Under the pieces are notes generated by a model that saw nothing but the letters and a program-made list of their open reading frames with translations, made no database searches and was not told the DNA's origin. The translations under genes and the position numbers were made by a program. A DNA stretch of 64,000 nucleotides, taken from Pseudomonas flavescens. GTDB lineage: Bacteria > Pseudomonadota > Gammaproteobacteria > Pseudomonadales > Pseudomonadaceae. Shown here in pieces: positions 26,935-37,265 of the stretch. Each line of letters starts with the position of its first letter. The stretch's first letter is position 1. The stretch covers positions 5,766,001 through 5,830,000 of the forward strand of contig NZ_JACBYV010000001.1 of the NCBI RefSeq assembly GCF_013408425.1, read 5' to 3'.

Positions 26935-27951
26935 TCAGAAACCTTCCAGCACGATCTTGCCCTTCGCCTTGCCGCTTTCCAGCAGGGCATGGGCGCGGCG
27001 CAGGTTGTCGGCGTTGATGGTGCCGTAGTGTTCGCCCAGCGTGGTTTTCAGGGTGCCGGCGTCGACCAGATCGGCAACGCGGTCGAGCAGGCGGTGCTGT
27101 TCGATCATGTCGGCGGTTTCGAACAGCGAGCGGGTGAACATCAGTTCCCAGTGCAGGGAAATGCTCTTGCGCTTGAGTTTCATCACGTCCAGCGGCTGGA
27201 GCGGATCGTCGATCAGTGCCAGACGGCCTTGGGGCGCCAACGCTTCGACCAGTGCATCGTAGTGCTGGTCGGTCTGGGTCAGGCTGGCTACGTGTGTGAC
27301 CTGAGGAATGCCGATACGCGCCAGTTCCTCGTTCAGTGGTTTGCTGTGGTCGATCACATGGTGAGCGCCCAGCTCCTGTACCCAGGCCTGGGTCTCCGGG
27401 CGCGAGGCGGTGCCGATCACGGTCAGCCCGGTGAGCTGCCGCGCCAGTTGCACCAGTATCGACCCGACGCCACCCGCAGCGCCGATGATCAGCAGGCTCT
27501 GGCCTTGGTCGACACTACCGCTGGTGACCTGCAAGCGGTCGAACAGCAGCTCCCAGGCGGTGATCGCCGTGAGCGGCATGGCGGCGGCTTCGGCGAAGGG
27601 CAGGCTGCGTGGTTTACGCCCGACGATACGTTCGTCGACCAGATGCAATTCGCTGTTGGCACCAGCGCGATTGATGGCGCCTGCGTAGGAAACCTCATCG
27701 CCGACCCTGAACAGCGTGACGTCGCTACCGACCGCCTTGACCACGCCGGCGGCATCCCAGCCCAGTACCTTGGCCTGGCCTTGCTCGGGGGCCACGTTAC
27801 GACGGATCTTGGTGTCCACCGGGTTCACCGAGATGGCTTTGACCTCGACGAGCAAATCCCGTGGGCCGGGGGTCGGCGCATCCAGTTGCACGTCCTGCAG
27901 GGCTTGCGGGTTATCGATGGGCAACGACTGGTGATAGGCGACGGCTTTCAT
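26935..27951 (-). CDS. Zinc-independent MDR oxidoreductase (quinone-reductase-like)
   Basis: Medium-chain dehydrogenase/reductase of 338 aa in the quinone oxidoreductase/zinc-type ADH-like subfamily. The N-terminal GroES-like domain has the ISVNPVDTKIRR motif, and the nucleotide site is IIGAAGGVGSI. The structural-zinc cysteine cluster is absent. The substrate is unknown. A LysR gene is divergent 109 bp away and probably controls it. Confidence 0.88.
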   Translation of the reverse strand: MKAVAYHQSLPIDNPQALQDVQLDAPTPGPRDLLVEVKAISVNPVDTKIRRNVAPEQGQAKVLGWDAAGVVKAVGSDVTLFRVGDEVSYAGAINRAGANSELHLVDERIVGRKPRSLPFAEAAAMPLTAITAWELLFDRLQVTSGSVDQGQSLLIIGAAGGVGSILVQLARQLTGLTVIGTASRPETQAWVQELGAHHVIDHSKPLNEELARIGIPQVTHVASLTQTDQHYDALVEALAPQGRLALIDDPLQPLDVMKLKRKSISLHWELMFTRSLFETADMIEQHRLLDRVADLVDAGTLKTTLGEHYGTINADNLRRAHALLESGKAKGKIVLEGF

Positions 27952-28060
27952 GGAGGAGTCCTGTAGGGGCGTGAGATGAGCGCAGCTTGCGCCATTCCAT
28001 TGCTAGGAAAAACCAGATGAAGGTAGAGTCTCTTTCAATATTTTTTTGAAGATCGACGCC

Positions 28061-28987
28061 ATGCTGCGTTTTGACGACCTGCAACTGTTCGTGCGCATCG
28101 CCAGGGAAGGTAGCCTGTCTGCCGCAGCCCGCCAGCTCGCTATCTCGCCTGCGGTGGCCAGCGCAGGCCTCAAGCGCCTGGAGCAGCAGTTGCAGGCGCG
28201 TCTGTTCGTGCGCTCGACCCGTAGCCTGCGGCTGACGGCCGAGGGGGAAGGTTTTCTCGAGCATGCCCGGCAGGCGTTGCAGAGCCTGGAGGCCGGACGC
28301 CAGCAGCTGGCCGGGAGCAAATCCGCCATCAGCGGGCCGCTGCAGCTCTCGGTGCCGTCCGATTTCGGCCGCAATACCCTGCTGCCTTGGCTCGAGACCT
28401 TCATGCAGACGCACCCGCAGGTGCAGTTGCGGCTGCTGCTCGGCGACCGGGTTACCGATCTGTTCCGCGAGCCCGTGGATATCGCCCTGCGTTACGGTGA
28501 ACCGGAAGACTCGAGACTGGTGGCCTTGCCCGTGGCGCCAGGCAATCGCCGGGTGTTGTGCGCCGCGCCAGCCTACCTGCAGCGCCACGGCGAGCCGCGG
28601 CAGATCGGTGACCTGCGCGAGCATAACTGCCTGATCTACATGCTCGGCGGTCGCGCCTACGAGCGTTGGCGTTTTCATGAGGGTGACGCCGAGCACAGCC
28701 TGCAGGTCGCCGGCGACCGGCTCAGCGATGACGCCGATGTGGTGCGCCGCTGGGCCGTGGCCGGGGCGGGCGTGGTGTACAAGTCCTGGCTGGACGTGGC
28801 AGGCGACGTGCACGCCGGGCGCCTCACGGTCTTGCTGCCGGATCTGCAGGGGGAGCCGACGCCCCTCAATCTGATCTGCACCCACCGCGAGCAACTGAGC
28901 AAGCCGGTGCACCTGTTGCGCGATTTCGTCCAGGCGCGCTGCGCCGAACTGCTGGCGCAGGCTCCGTGGGGAGCTAGGGTCTGTTGA
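28061..28987 (+). CDS. LysR-family transcriptional regulator
   Basis: A 308-aa regulator with N-terminal winged HTH (GSLSAAARQLAISPAVASAGLKRLE, residues about 18-42) and a C-terminal effector-binding domain. ATG 28061 is preferred over an upstream in-frame TTG. It is divergent from the MDR oxidoreductase, the classic LysR-target layout. The stop codon TGA is supplied by the left terminal repeat of a MITE-like element, so its last residues (RVC) may be altered from the ancestral end. Confidence 0.9.
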   Translation: MLRFDDLQLFVRIAREGSLSAAARQLAISPAVASAGLKRLEQQLQARLFVRSTRSLRLTAEGEGFLEHARQALQSLEAGRQQLAGSKSAISGPLQLSVPSDFGRNTLLPWLETFMQTHPQVQLRLLLGDRVTDLFREPVDIALRYGEPEDSRLVALPVAPGNRRVLCAAPAYLQRHGEPRQIGDLREHNCLIYMLGGRAYERWRFHEGDAEHSLQVAGDRLSDDADVVRRWAVAGAGVVYKSWLDVAGDVHAGRLTVLLPDLQGEPTPLNLICTHREQLSKPVHLLRDFVQARCAELLAQAPWGARVC

Positions 28988-29164
28988 CGCTTCAGCGCAA
29001 GCCGCGTTGCTGCGAGAAATCTCGCAAGGCCGGGCAGCGATCCGCAAGGCGGAGGACGCAGGGAATGGTGTTCCTTTTTCAAGTTCTCCAACGGCGTATG
29101 GCGAGATTTCCCGCGCAACCCGTAGGGCCGGGCCGACGCGGTCGTGCTGAAGCGTCAACAGACC
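28978..29164. mobile_element. 187-bp MITE-like element with perfect 19-bp terminal inverted repeats
   Basis: GGTCTGTTGACGCTTCAGC at 28978-28996 and its exact inverted copy at 29146-29164 bound 187 bp with no credible gene. Internal arms are also related (left GAGAAATCTCGC, right GGCGAGATTTCCCGC), suggesting a larger decayed hairpin. No obvious target duplication is seen. No second copy was spotted in this window. Confidence 0.65.
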
Positions 29165-29223
29165 TTATACTGCGGCAATCCACCGCAGCACCTGACACGC
29201 TACAGGCCCTAAAATCGTCGCCC

Positions 29224-29613
29224 ATGAACCTGTCCCGCTCTGATCGCTCGTTGCTTGCCTGGGTGCTGTATTTCAGCGTCCTGTTCAGCGCGTTCGCCTG
29301 TGCCATCGGCCACGGGCAGATGACCGGTCTGCAGCTCAGCGGCATGGACGGCGGTTACTGCGCCCTGGATGCCAGTGGCAGTGCTGGCATGGACATGGGC
29401 GGCGTCGATTCCGGCATGCCCATGCCCTCGACGGGCTCCGGTTGCCCGCTGTGCTCCACCTTCGTCGCCCTGGCGCTGGCTGCCTTCTTCGGCCTGCTGG
29501 GCTTGTTGCCACGCCAGCGCCCGACCAACCCTCGCCCCACTGCCGAACCCGGCGGGGCCGTGCGTTATCTCTGGCCATCGGCCAATCCTCGCGCTTCTCC
29601 GCTCACCGCCTGA
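29224..29613 (+). CDS. DUF2946 family protein, putative copper-associated
   Basis: A 129-aa membrane/exported protein: N-terminal hydrophobic segment (AWVLYFSVLFSAFACAIG), a Met/Asp/Gly-rich stretch (GSAGMDMGGVDSGMPMP), a CPLC motif, then a second hydrophobic segment. DUF2946 proteins cluster with copper receptors and PCuAC chaperones in Pseudomonas; Met-rich and Cys motifs suit Cu(I) binding. First gene of a three-gene module. Confidence 0.8.
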   Translation: MNLSRSDRSLLAWVLYFSVLFSAFACAIGHGQMTGLQLSGMDGGYCALDASGSAGMDMGGVDSGMPMPSTGSGCPLCSTFVALALAAFFGLLGLLPRQRPTNPRPTAEPGGAVRYLWPSANPRASPLTA

Positions 29614-29688
29614 CTTCGTTTAGTTGTCTTTGCCTGCCGCGCGCTTTGCGTCGTGGGCAATTCGCTTACGCACAAGATCGGGCTTCCC

Positions 29689-31053
29689 ATGAGAAACGCG
29701 ACACCCTCGTTCTACAACCTGGCCTGGCGCTGGCATTTCTATGCCGGCCTGTTCGTCATTCCCTTCATGATCATGTTGTCGGTGACCGGCATCATCTACC
29801 TGTTCAAGCCGCAGCTCGATCAGTTGATGTACGCCGATCTGCTGCAGGTGCAGGCCAGCGGCCCGTCGCTGACAGCCGATGAAATGTTTGCTCGGGTGCA
29901 GGCGGTCTACCCCCAGGGCAGCGTCAGCCAATACCTGCCGCCGGTGGATGTCGACCGTAGCGCGCAGTTCGTCGTCGGGGTTGGCGAGCGCACTCGCAAC
30001 GTTTTCGTCGACCCTTACAGTGGCGCCATCCTCGGCACTCAGGATGCCCACGACAATCTGCAGGCGCTGGCCCGTGCGGTGCACGCCGACCTGCTGATCG
30101 GTACGCCGGGAGATCGTTTGATCGAACTGGCGGCGGGCTGGGGCGTGGTGCTGGTGGTTTCCGGCCTGTATCTCTGGTGGCCGCGGGGGAGCAACAAGGC
30201 CGGTGTGCTGTGGCCACGGTTGTCGGCCCGTGGTCGCCTGTTCTGGCGCGACCTGCATGCCGTCACCGGTTTCTGGGGCGCCTTGTTGCTGCTGTTCATG
30301 CTGCTCACCGGGATGACCTGGACAGGCTTCTGGGGCAAGCAGTTCGCCGGTGCCTGGAACCACTTCCCGGCGGCCATGTGGGACGAGGTACCGACCTCGG
30401 ACCGGCAGGCCGGTGAGCTCAACCAGAGTCATAAACAGACCGTGCCCTGGGCGCTGGAAAATACCCCGATGCCGGAGTCCGATCCCCATGCGGCGCACAA
30501 TGGCGGTGCCATGCCGGCCTCCACGGCCAACCCGAGCGTCAGCTTGCAGCAGGTGGTCGATATCGCCAGCGAGCGTGGTGTTCATCCGGGTTACAGCATC
30601 ACCTTTCCGGCCACCCCCACCGGCGTTTACACCATCGCGCTATTCGCTGACGACCCACGCCACGACGCCACGCTGCATATCGACCAGTACAGTGCCGTCG
30701 TCCTGGCCGATGTACGCTGGCGCGATTACGGCCTGGCGGCCCGCACCGTGGAGAGCGGGGTGATGCTGCACATGGGCAAGCTCTATGGTCTGCCGCATCA
30801 GTTGTTCATGTTCGTCGTCTGCCTGCTGATTCTGCTCAGTTCGGTCAGCGGGTTGATCATGTGGTGGCGTCGGCGCCCCAGCGGCAGCCTTGGCGTGCCG
30901 CCGTTGCGCCATGACCTGCCGCGCTGGAAGGTCGGCGTGGCGATCATGATCGTGCTCGGTGCGCTGTTTCCGCTGGTCGGTGTCTCGCTGCTGCTGATCT
31001 GGGCGCTGGACTTTCTGCTGCTGTCACGCCTTTCGGCACGTCGGTTGGCCTGA
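29689..31053 (+). CDS. PepSY-associated inner-membrane protein
   Basis: PepSY-TM family protein of 454 aa with four strong membrane segments (near residues 15-40, 140-165, 195-220 and the C-terminal pair) and periplasmic PepSY domains between. Relatives act in siderophore- or metal-linked reduction at the inner membrane, though direct evidence is limited. ATG 29689 starts MRNATPSFYNLAWRWHFYAGL; an in-frame GTG upstream is less likely. Flanked by DUF2946 and a PCuAC chaperone. Confidence 0.85.
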   Translation: MRNATPSFYNLAWRWHFYAGLFVIPFMIMLSVTGIIYLFKPQLDQLMYADLLQVQASGPSLTADEMFARVQAVYPQGSVSQYLPPVDVDRSAQFVVGVGERTRNVFVDPYSGAILGTQDAHDNLQALARAVHADLLIGTPGDRLIELAAGWGVVLVVSGLYLWWPRGSNKAGVLWPRLSARGRLFWRDLHAVTGFWGALLLLFMLLTGMTWTGFWGKQFAGAWNHFPAAMWDEVPTSDRQAGELNQSHKQTVPWALENTPMPESDPHAAHNGGAMPASTANPSVSLQQVVDIASERGVHPGYSITFPATPTGVYTIALFADDPRHDATLHIDQYSAVVLADVRWRDYGLAARTVESGVMLHMGKLYGLPHQLFMFVVCLLILLSSVSGLIMWWRRRPSGSLGVPPLRHDLPRWKVGVAIMIVLGALFPLVGVSLLLIWALDFLLLSRLSARRLA

Positions 31054-31112
31054 TTTCAAGAGCGTGCCTGCGGGTACGTTCATTCATTCAAATCGCTTCA
31101 TGGAGAGTTGCC

Positions 31113-31592
31113 ATGTCACTGAAGAAAATCGTTCTAGCCGCCGCTTTGCTGGGCACCAGCCTGCTGGCCAACGCTCACCAGTACGATGCCGGCGAGTTGC
31201 ATATCGATCATCCCTGGTCGCGGGAAATGCCGCCGGTGGCGCCGACCGCCGCCGCCTATTTCGTGGTGCACAACAAGGGCGCTCAGGATGATCGTCTGCT
31301 GTCGGTCGAGACGCCGGTAGCCGGCAAGGCGGAGATTCACGAGCATGCCCACGTGGGCGGCATGATGAAGATGCAGCAGGTTCAGAGCGTGGTGATTCCC
31401 GCCGGTGGCGAAGTCAAATTCGCGCCCATTGGGTATCACGTGATGCTGTTCAACCTGAAGCAGCAGGCGAAGAGCGGGGAGCGTTTTCCGCTGACCCTGA
31501 CCTTCGAGAAGGCAGGCCAGGTGCAGGTCGAGGTGGCGGTACAGAAGGATGAGCCGGCCGCCGAAAGCGGGCATGACCATAAGGGGCATTGA
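31113..31592 (+). CDS. Periplasmic copper chaperone PCu(A)C
   Basis: The 159-aa precursor has a signal peptide (MSLKKIVLAAALLGTSLLANA) and one PCuAC domain. The copper motif is visible as EIHEHAHVGGMMKM with a downstream GYHVMLFNL, supplying the His/Met ligands. The tail AESGHDHKGH adds extra His. The family delivers Cu(I) to cytochrome oxidase CuA/CuB sites or stores periplasmic copper. A good ribosome site (GGAGAG) precedes the ATG. Confidence 0.92.
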   Translation: MSLKKIVLAAALLGTSLLANAHQYDAGELHIDHPWSREMPPVAPTAAAYFVVHNKGAQDDRLLSVETPVAGKAEIHEHAHVGGMMKMQQVQSVVIPAGGEVKFAPIGYHVMLFNLKQQAKSGERFPLTLTFEKAGQVQVEVAVQKDEPAAESGHDHKGH

Positions 31593-31987
31593 TCACACCT
31601 GCCGTGCGTGGCAACTTGCCTAACGGTTCTCGCTACGCCGTACTGAGGTGCTTTTTTCCACAAGGCTCACAGGCAACATCAATTGCCCCTTCAGGAGGCC
31701 GAGTGGAATCGTTGTGTAGAGGGTTGAGCGGCATGGATGCCGCGAGAGCCGCGATGGGCCAGGGATGGCCCTTCGCGGCGTGCCCTCGGAGCAACGATGT
31801 AGCGAGGGAACCCCGGCGAAGCCGGGGCCGGATGTCGGGGCTAGACCTTTTGGTTTCTTTTGGGGCAATGCCAAAAGAAACCCGCTCGTCAGAGCGGAAC
31901 TGAAGGCAAAAGCAACACGGTAATCCTGACTATCCACAGTGGACGGATAAAAGCGTCGTCCACCCTACACGGCGGCTGAGCGACGTT
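31593..31987. repeat. Dispersed Pseudomonas intergenic repeat region
   Basis: No credible gene. It contains a hairpin CCCCGGC-GAA-GCCGGGG (31811-31827) and a longer palindrome GGTTTCTTTTGG / CCAAAAGAAACC (31852-31882). The tract containing GATGCCGCGAGAGCC and the CCAAAAGAAACC palindrome resembles a multicopy intergenic sequence common in Pseudomonas genomes (recognised from memory). Confidence 0.55.
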
Positions 31988-33028
<1,041 letters not shown>

Positions 33029-33090
33029 TTATTTACAGGATGTTGCAGTCGGAGCAGGATCGATCTGCCCCTCTCTGAAAGGAATCGCCC

Positions 33091-34194
33091 ATGTTCAATG
33101 CCATCAAGCAGGAATACTGGCTGCTGCTGGCCGTACTCGCCGCGCTCATCGCGCTGCCGTTGGAGCACGCGCTGTTGGGGCATGGCCAGGGTGTTGCCCT
33201 GATCGCTGCGATCGCGCTGATCGGTGCCATCGTCTGCGCGTCTCTGCGCGTCGCTCACCACGCCGAGCAACTGGCGGAACGGGTCGGCGATCCGTACGGC
33301 ACCATGATCCTCACCCTCTCGGCGGTACTGGTCGAGGTGGTGATTCTGGCGATCATGATGAGCAATGAGGCGTCGCCGACGCTGGTGCGCGACACCATCT
33401 ATTCGGCAGTGATGCTCGACATCAACGGCATCCTCGGTCTGGCTGCGCTGATGGGAGGCATCAAGCACGGCGAGCAGCCGTACAACGACGACTCGGCACG
33501 TAGCTACAGCGTGATGATCCTCACCGCCATGGGCATTTCCATGGTCGTGCCCGAGTTCATTCCCGAGTCGGACTGGAAGGCGTACTCGGTGTTCACCATC
33601 GGCGCCATGCTGGTGCTCTACGCCGTGTTCCTGCGCATGCAGGTAGGCCCGCACAGTTACTTCTTCAGCTACAGCTACCCGGAGAAGAAGAATCGCGGCG
33701 GCGGCGGCGGCGACGGCCACGGGGCCGGCGAGTCGCAGGTCAACGTCGCCTGGTCGGTGGGCGTGCTGGTGTTTGGCGTCGTGGTGATCGGCGTGCTTGC
33801 CGAGGTGATGTCCCAGGCCCTGGACGTGGGCCTCGAAGGTACCGGCGCACCACCGGTGTTGACCGCCATCGTGGTGGCGGGGATTTCCGCAGCGCCGGAA
33901 ATTCTCACCGCATTGCGGGCAGCGCTGGCCAACCGCATGCAGTCGGTGGTCAACATCGCCCTCGGTGCGTCGCTGTCGACGGTGATTCTCACCGTGCCCG
34001 TGATGGAAGCGATGGCGCTGTACAGTGGCCAGCCGTTCCAGATGGCCATGACCCCCGTGCAGACGGTGATGGTGTTCATCACCCTGATCGTCTGCGCCAT
34101 CAACCTCAACGACGGTGAAACCAACGCCATCGAGGGCATGACCCACTTCGTGCTGTTCGCCACGTTCATCATGTTGGCGATGTTGGGGCTTTAG
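33091..34194 (+). CDS. chaA: Ca2+/H+ (cation/proton) antiporter ChaA-like
   Basis: Inner-membrane exchanger of 367 aa with about eleven hydrophobic segments. The two alpha-repeat signatures of the CaCA superfamily are visible: GTMILTLSAVLVEVVI and GISAAPEILTALRAA. A glycine-rich, hydrophilic loop (NRGGGGGDGHGAGE) separates the halves. Likely exports Ca2+, Na+ or K+ against protons; ion choice is inferred. AAGGA precedes the ATG. Confidence 0.9.
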   Translation: MFNAIKQEYWLLLAVLAALIALPLEHALLGHGQGVALIAAIALIGAIVCASLRVAHHAEQLAERVGDPYGTMILTLSAVLVEVVILAIMMSNEASPTLVRDTIYSAVMLDINGILGLAALMGGIKHGEQPYNDDSARSYSVMILTAMGISMVVPEFIPESDWKAYSVFTIGAMLVLYAVFLRMQVGPHSYFFSYSYPEKKNRGGGGGDGHGAGESQVNVAWSVGVLVFGVVVIGVLAEVMSQALDVGLEGTGAPPVLTAIVVAGISAAPEILTALRAALANRMQSVVNIALGASLSTVILTVPVMEAMALYSGQPFQMAMTPVQTVMVFITLIVCAINLNDGETNAIEGMTHFVLFATFIMLAMLGL

Positions 34195-34255
34195 GTTGGT
34201 GTCTTTGTCGCGGTATTGATGGATCGCGCCCCTGAAGCCAGCCTCGTATCCCGCG

Positions 34256-34300
34256 GGAGCGGGCCATGCGCGCGATAGATTCGCGGGCATGGCCCGCTCC
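34256..34300. repeat. REP element
   Basis: GGAGCGGGCCATG and CATGGCCCGCTCC are exact 13-bp inverted arms with a loop containing CGCGATAGATTCGCG, matching the classic Pseudomonas GTAGGAGCGGGC...GCCCGCGAA REP form. Located between convergent chaA and the SDR gene. Confidence 0.85.
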
Positions 34301-34348
34301 TACGGTCGAAATACAAGGATGGGCGCCAGCCCCATCAAGTCATGGTCA

Positions 34349-35035
34349 TTACCAATCGATCTTCTGACCCTGATAGTCGACGAAGTGGTGGCCGCCCTGG
34401 CCGGCAAAGCGTTCTACCTGCTCGATCAGACCGCGGCAGCTGTCGACCACTTCAACCATGGCGCCATCGCCGCCCATGTCGGTCTTCACCCAGCCCGGGT
34501 GCAGTGACAGCACCGTCGGGCGCGGTTCCGGCAATTCGCAGACGAAGCTGTTGGTCAGCGAGTTCAGCGCCGCCTTGCTGGCCTTGTACAGCGCCAGGTT
34601 ATTGCCCTCCGGATTGGCCACGCTGCCCAGCCCCGAGCTCATGAACGCCAGCACCCCGGTCTGTGGTCGCAGCTGACCCACCAGCTTCTCGGCCAGGCGA
34701 ATCGGCGCCACCACGTTGGTCAGGAACAGCTGGCCCAGTTCTTCAGCCGTCGCGGCCGCAGCGCACTGGTGGCTCGGGCCGAGAATCCCGGCGTTGACGA
34801 ACAGCAGATCGAACACCTGCCCGCTCAGCCGCTGCGTCAGCAGCCGCAGCGCGGCCGCGTCGTCGATATCCAGTGACTCGATCTGCACGCCTTGCAGTGC
34901 CTGCAGATCGATGGCCCGGGCGGGATCACGCACCGTGGCGGTGACCTGCCAGCCGTCGGCGTGCAACTGGCGCACCAGGCCCAGGCCGATGCCGCGGGAG
35001 GCACCGATGATCAAGGCAGTCCTGTTAGAGGGCAT
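34349..35035 (-). CDS. Short-chain dehydrogenase/reductase
   Basis: Classical SDR of 228 aa: cofactor site GASRGIG near residues 11-17, NAG motif (VNAGILG), catalytic Ser in MSSGLGS and YKASK (Tyr/Lys). Substrate unknown. No obvious partner: the flanking chaA is convergent and the CitMHS gene divergent. Confidence 0.9.
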   Translation of the reverse strand: MPSNRTALIIGASRGIGLGLVRQLHADGWQVTATVRDPARAIDLQALQGVQIESLDIDDAAALRLLTQRLSGQVFDLLFVNAGILGPSHQCAAAATAEELGQLFLTNVVAPIRLAEKLVGQLRPQTGVLAFMSSGLGSVANPEGNNLALYKASKAALNSLTNSFVCELPEPRPTVLSLHPGWVKTDMGGDGAMVEVVDSCRGLIEQVERFAGQGGHHFVDYQGQKIDW

Positions 35036-35234
35036 GAGGAAACTCCACGGGTTGGCAAGGGCGTCCAGCTTAGCAAGTACAGTGAAGTGTTACCTCTGGT
35101 TGCTACATATTCACTGACAAATCATGGGCTTAGATAAGCCGATCATAAAGGTTCGCGAAAGGTTGGCTTTCTAGAGTCCGCGCCTCGTGTCCGTGCCCGC
35201 ACCGACTCACACAAGAAAAAGAGGAGAAATCGGT

Positions 35235-36548
35235 TTGTTGACCCTGATTGGCCTGTTGACCATCTTCAGTCTGGTTGCACTGCTGCTGAGTGGGCGTATG
35301 TCGCCCGTACTGCCATTGATCGTGGTGCCGCTGCTGGGGGCTTTCTGTGCCGGCTTCGGGCCGACGGAAATCTCGGTGTTCTTCACCGACGGCGTAGGTC
35401 GAGTGATCACCATCGCCACCATGTTCATCTTCGCCATCACTTTTTTCGGCGTGATGCAGGACACGGGGCTGTTCCGGCCCATCATCGGTTTCATGGTCAA
35501 ACTGACTCGCGGCAATGTGATCGCCGTTGCCGTCGCTACCGCCATCATTGGCATGCTCGCGCACCTCGATGGTGCCGGGGCGACCACCTTCCTGCTGACC
35601 ATTCCTGCGCTGCTGCCGCTGTACAAGCAGTTGCGCATGAGTCCGTATCTGATGCTGATGCTGCTGGCCATCGGCGCCGGTATCCTCAATATGGTGCCCT
35701 GGGCGGGCCCGCTGGGGCGTGCGGCAGCGGTCACCGGTATCGAGGTCACCGAACTGTGGCGGCCGCTGATCGCCGTCCAGGGCGTCGGGGTGGTGCTGCT
35801 GGTGGTGATGGCGGCCTTGCTGGGCTGGCGCGAGCAGCGCCGTATCGCCAGCACTGGCGGCACCCTTATCGAGGATGGCGAAAATGATCACACCGGCAAC
35901 CCCGGCGAGATCAGCGCAGAAGAGCTTGCCCTCGAGCGACCGGGGCGCATGTGGATCAATGCCGGTCTGTTCCTGTGCGTGCTGGTGTCATTGTTCACCG
36001 GCATCCTGCCAGCAGGCTACGTGTTCATGATCGGCCTGAGCCTGGCGCTGCTGATCAACTACCCGAACGGCAAGCTGCAGATGCAGCGCATCGCCGCGCA
36101 TTCCCCGGCGGCGTTGAGCATGGGCATGATCATTCTGGCAGCAGGCTCGATGCTCGGCATTCTGGCTGGCACCGGAATGCTGTCTTCGATCGCCCAGGAT
36201 CTGGTCAAGGTGCTGCCCGAGCCCATGGTCGGGCAACTGCACCTGATTCTGGGGTTCTTCGGCTTGCCCATGGAGTTCCTGCTCAGCACCGACGCCTATT
36301 ACTTCGGCCTGCTGCCCGTGGTACTGGAAGTGGTCGACAGCCATGGCGTGGAAGCCGCCAGCGTGGTCTACGCGCTGATGATCGGCAACATCATCGGCAC
36401 CTTCATCAGCCCGTTCTCGCCGGCCTTGTGGCTGGCACTGGGCCTGGCTCGCCTGGAGATGGGCCAGCACATCCGCTATTCCTTCTGGTGGATGTGGATC
36501 TTCTCGCTGTTGTTGCTTGGCGTTGCATGGGTGCTGGGATTGTTCTGA
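35235..36548 (+). CDS. CitMHS-family citrate/divalent-metal symporter
   Basis: Inner-membrane carrier of about 437 aa with some 12 hydrophobic segments. It fits the CitM/CitH family, which imports citrate complexed with Mg2+ or Ca2+; conserved stretches include AHLDGAGATTFLLTIPALLPLY and STDAYYFGLLPVV. I prefer the TTG start at 35235 because GAGGAG lies 8 nt upstream; a GTG at 35187 has no ribosome site and adds a charged 16-residue extension. No citrate-sensing two-component genes are adjacent. Confidence 0.87.
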   Translation: MLTLIGLLTIFSLVALLLSGRMSPVLPLIVVPLLGAFCAGFGPTEISVFFTDGVGRVITIATMFIFAITFFGVMQDTGLFRPIIGFMVKLTRGNVIAVAVATAIIGMLAHLDGAGATTFLLTIPALLPLYKQLRMSPYLMLMLLAIGAGILNMVPWAGPLGRAAAVTGIEVTELWRPLIAVQGVGVVLLVVMAALLGWREQRRIASTGGTLIEDGENDHTGNPGEISAEELALERPGRMWINAGLFLCVLVSLFTGILPAGYVFMIGLSLALLINYPNGKLQMQRIAAHSPAALSMGMIILAAGSMLGILAGTGMLSSIAQDLVKVLPEPMVGQLHLILGFFGLPMEFLLSTDAYYFGLLPVVLEVVDSHGVEAASVVYALMIGNIIGTFISPFSPALWLALGLARLEMGQHIRYSFWWMWIFSLLLLGVAWVLGLF

Positions 36549-36591
36549 GGGAATGTGGCGCCGCCTGTGCGGCGCCATCCCATCCAGCCGG

Positions 36592-37233
36592 TCAGCGGCC
36601 GAGACGCTGCAGTTCGTCCGACTCGACCACTCGCAATCCTTCACCTTCTTCGAGAGCCAGGCGCCACAACGCGCGGGCGAGGGCGGTCACTTCGATGGCG
36701 CGGTGCTTGCCTGGCAGCCAGCGCATGAAGGGCGCCGCCAGGCGTTCACCGAGGCGGAACTCGTTGCGTGGGCCAAGCAGCAGGGAGGGGCGGGCCAGGG
36801 TCAGTTGCGGCCAGCCCTGGGCCTTCAACGCTTCTTCGGTTTCGCCCTTGATGCGGTTGTAGAACACCGACGAGCGCGGGTCCGCGCCAATCGCGCTGAC
36901 CACCACTAAGTGCCGCGCGCCCAGTTCCAGGGCGCGCTTGCCGAAAGCCACAACCAGGTCGTGATCGACCGCCCGGAAGGCATCCTGCGAACCCGCCTGT
37001 TTGATGGTGCTGCCCAGGCAGCAGAACGCCGTGTGCACGGTGCCATCCAGCGTGGGCAGCAGCTCGAGCAGTTCCCCGACCGGGTTTTCCAGGTGGGGAT
37101 GTTCGGCCAGCGGCCTGCGACTCGGGGCCAGCACACGCTCTACGGTCGGTTCGTTGAGCAAACGGTCGAGCAGGTGTTCGCCGGTCATGCCGGAGGCGCC
37201 TGCCAGAAGAATGTGCTGGGGGGTCAGATACAT
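36592..37233 (-). CDS. NAD(P)-binding atypical SDR (HTATIP2/NmrA-like)
   Basis: A 213-aa Rossmann-fold protein with the nucleotide motif [14 protein letters not shown] at the N-terminus and the [24 protein letters not shown] segment typical of HTATIP2/oxidoreductase-like proteins. The classical YxxxK is replaced by YNRIK. Substrate unknown; no operon partner evident. Confidence 0.85.
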   Translation of the reverse strand: MYLTPQHILLAGASGMTGEHLLDRLLNEPTVERVLAPSRRPLAEHPHLENPVGELLELLPTLDGTVHTAFCCLGSTIKQAGSQDAFRAVDHDLVVAFGKRALELGARHLVVVSAIGADPRSSVFYNRIKGETEEALKAQGWPQLTLARPSLLLGPRNEFRLGERLAAPFMRWLPGKHRAIEVTALARALWRLALEEGEGLRVVESDELQRLGR

Positions 37234-37265
37234 GGTCGATCCTCGACTGCTGTTCGATACGTAGT

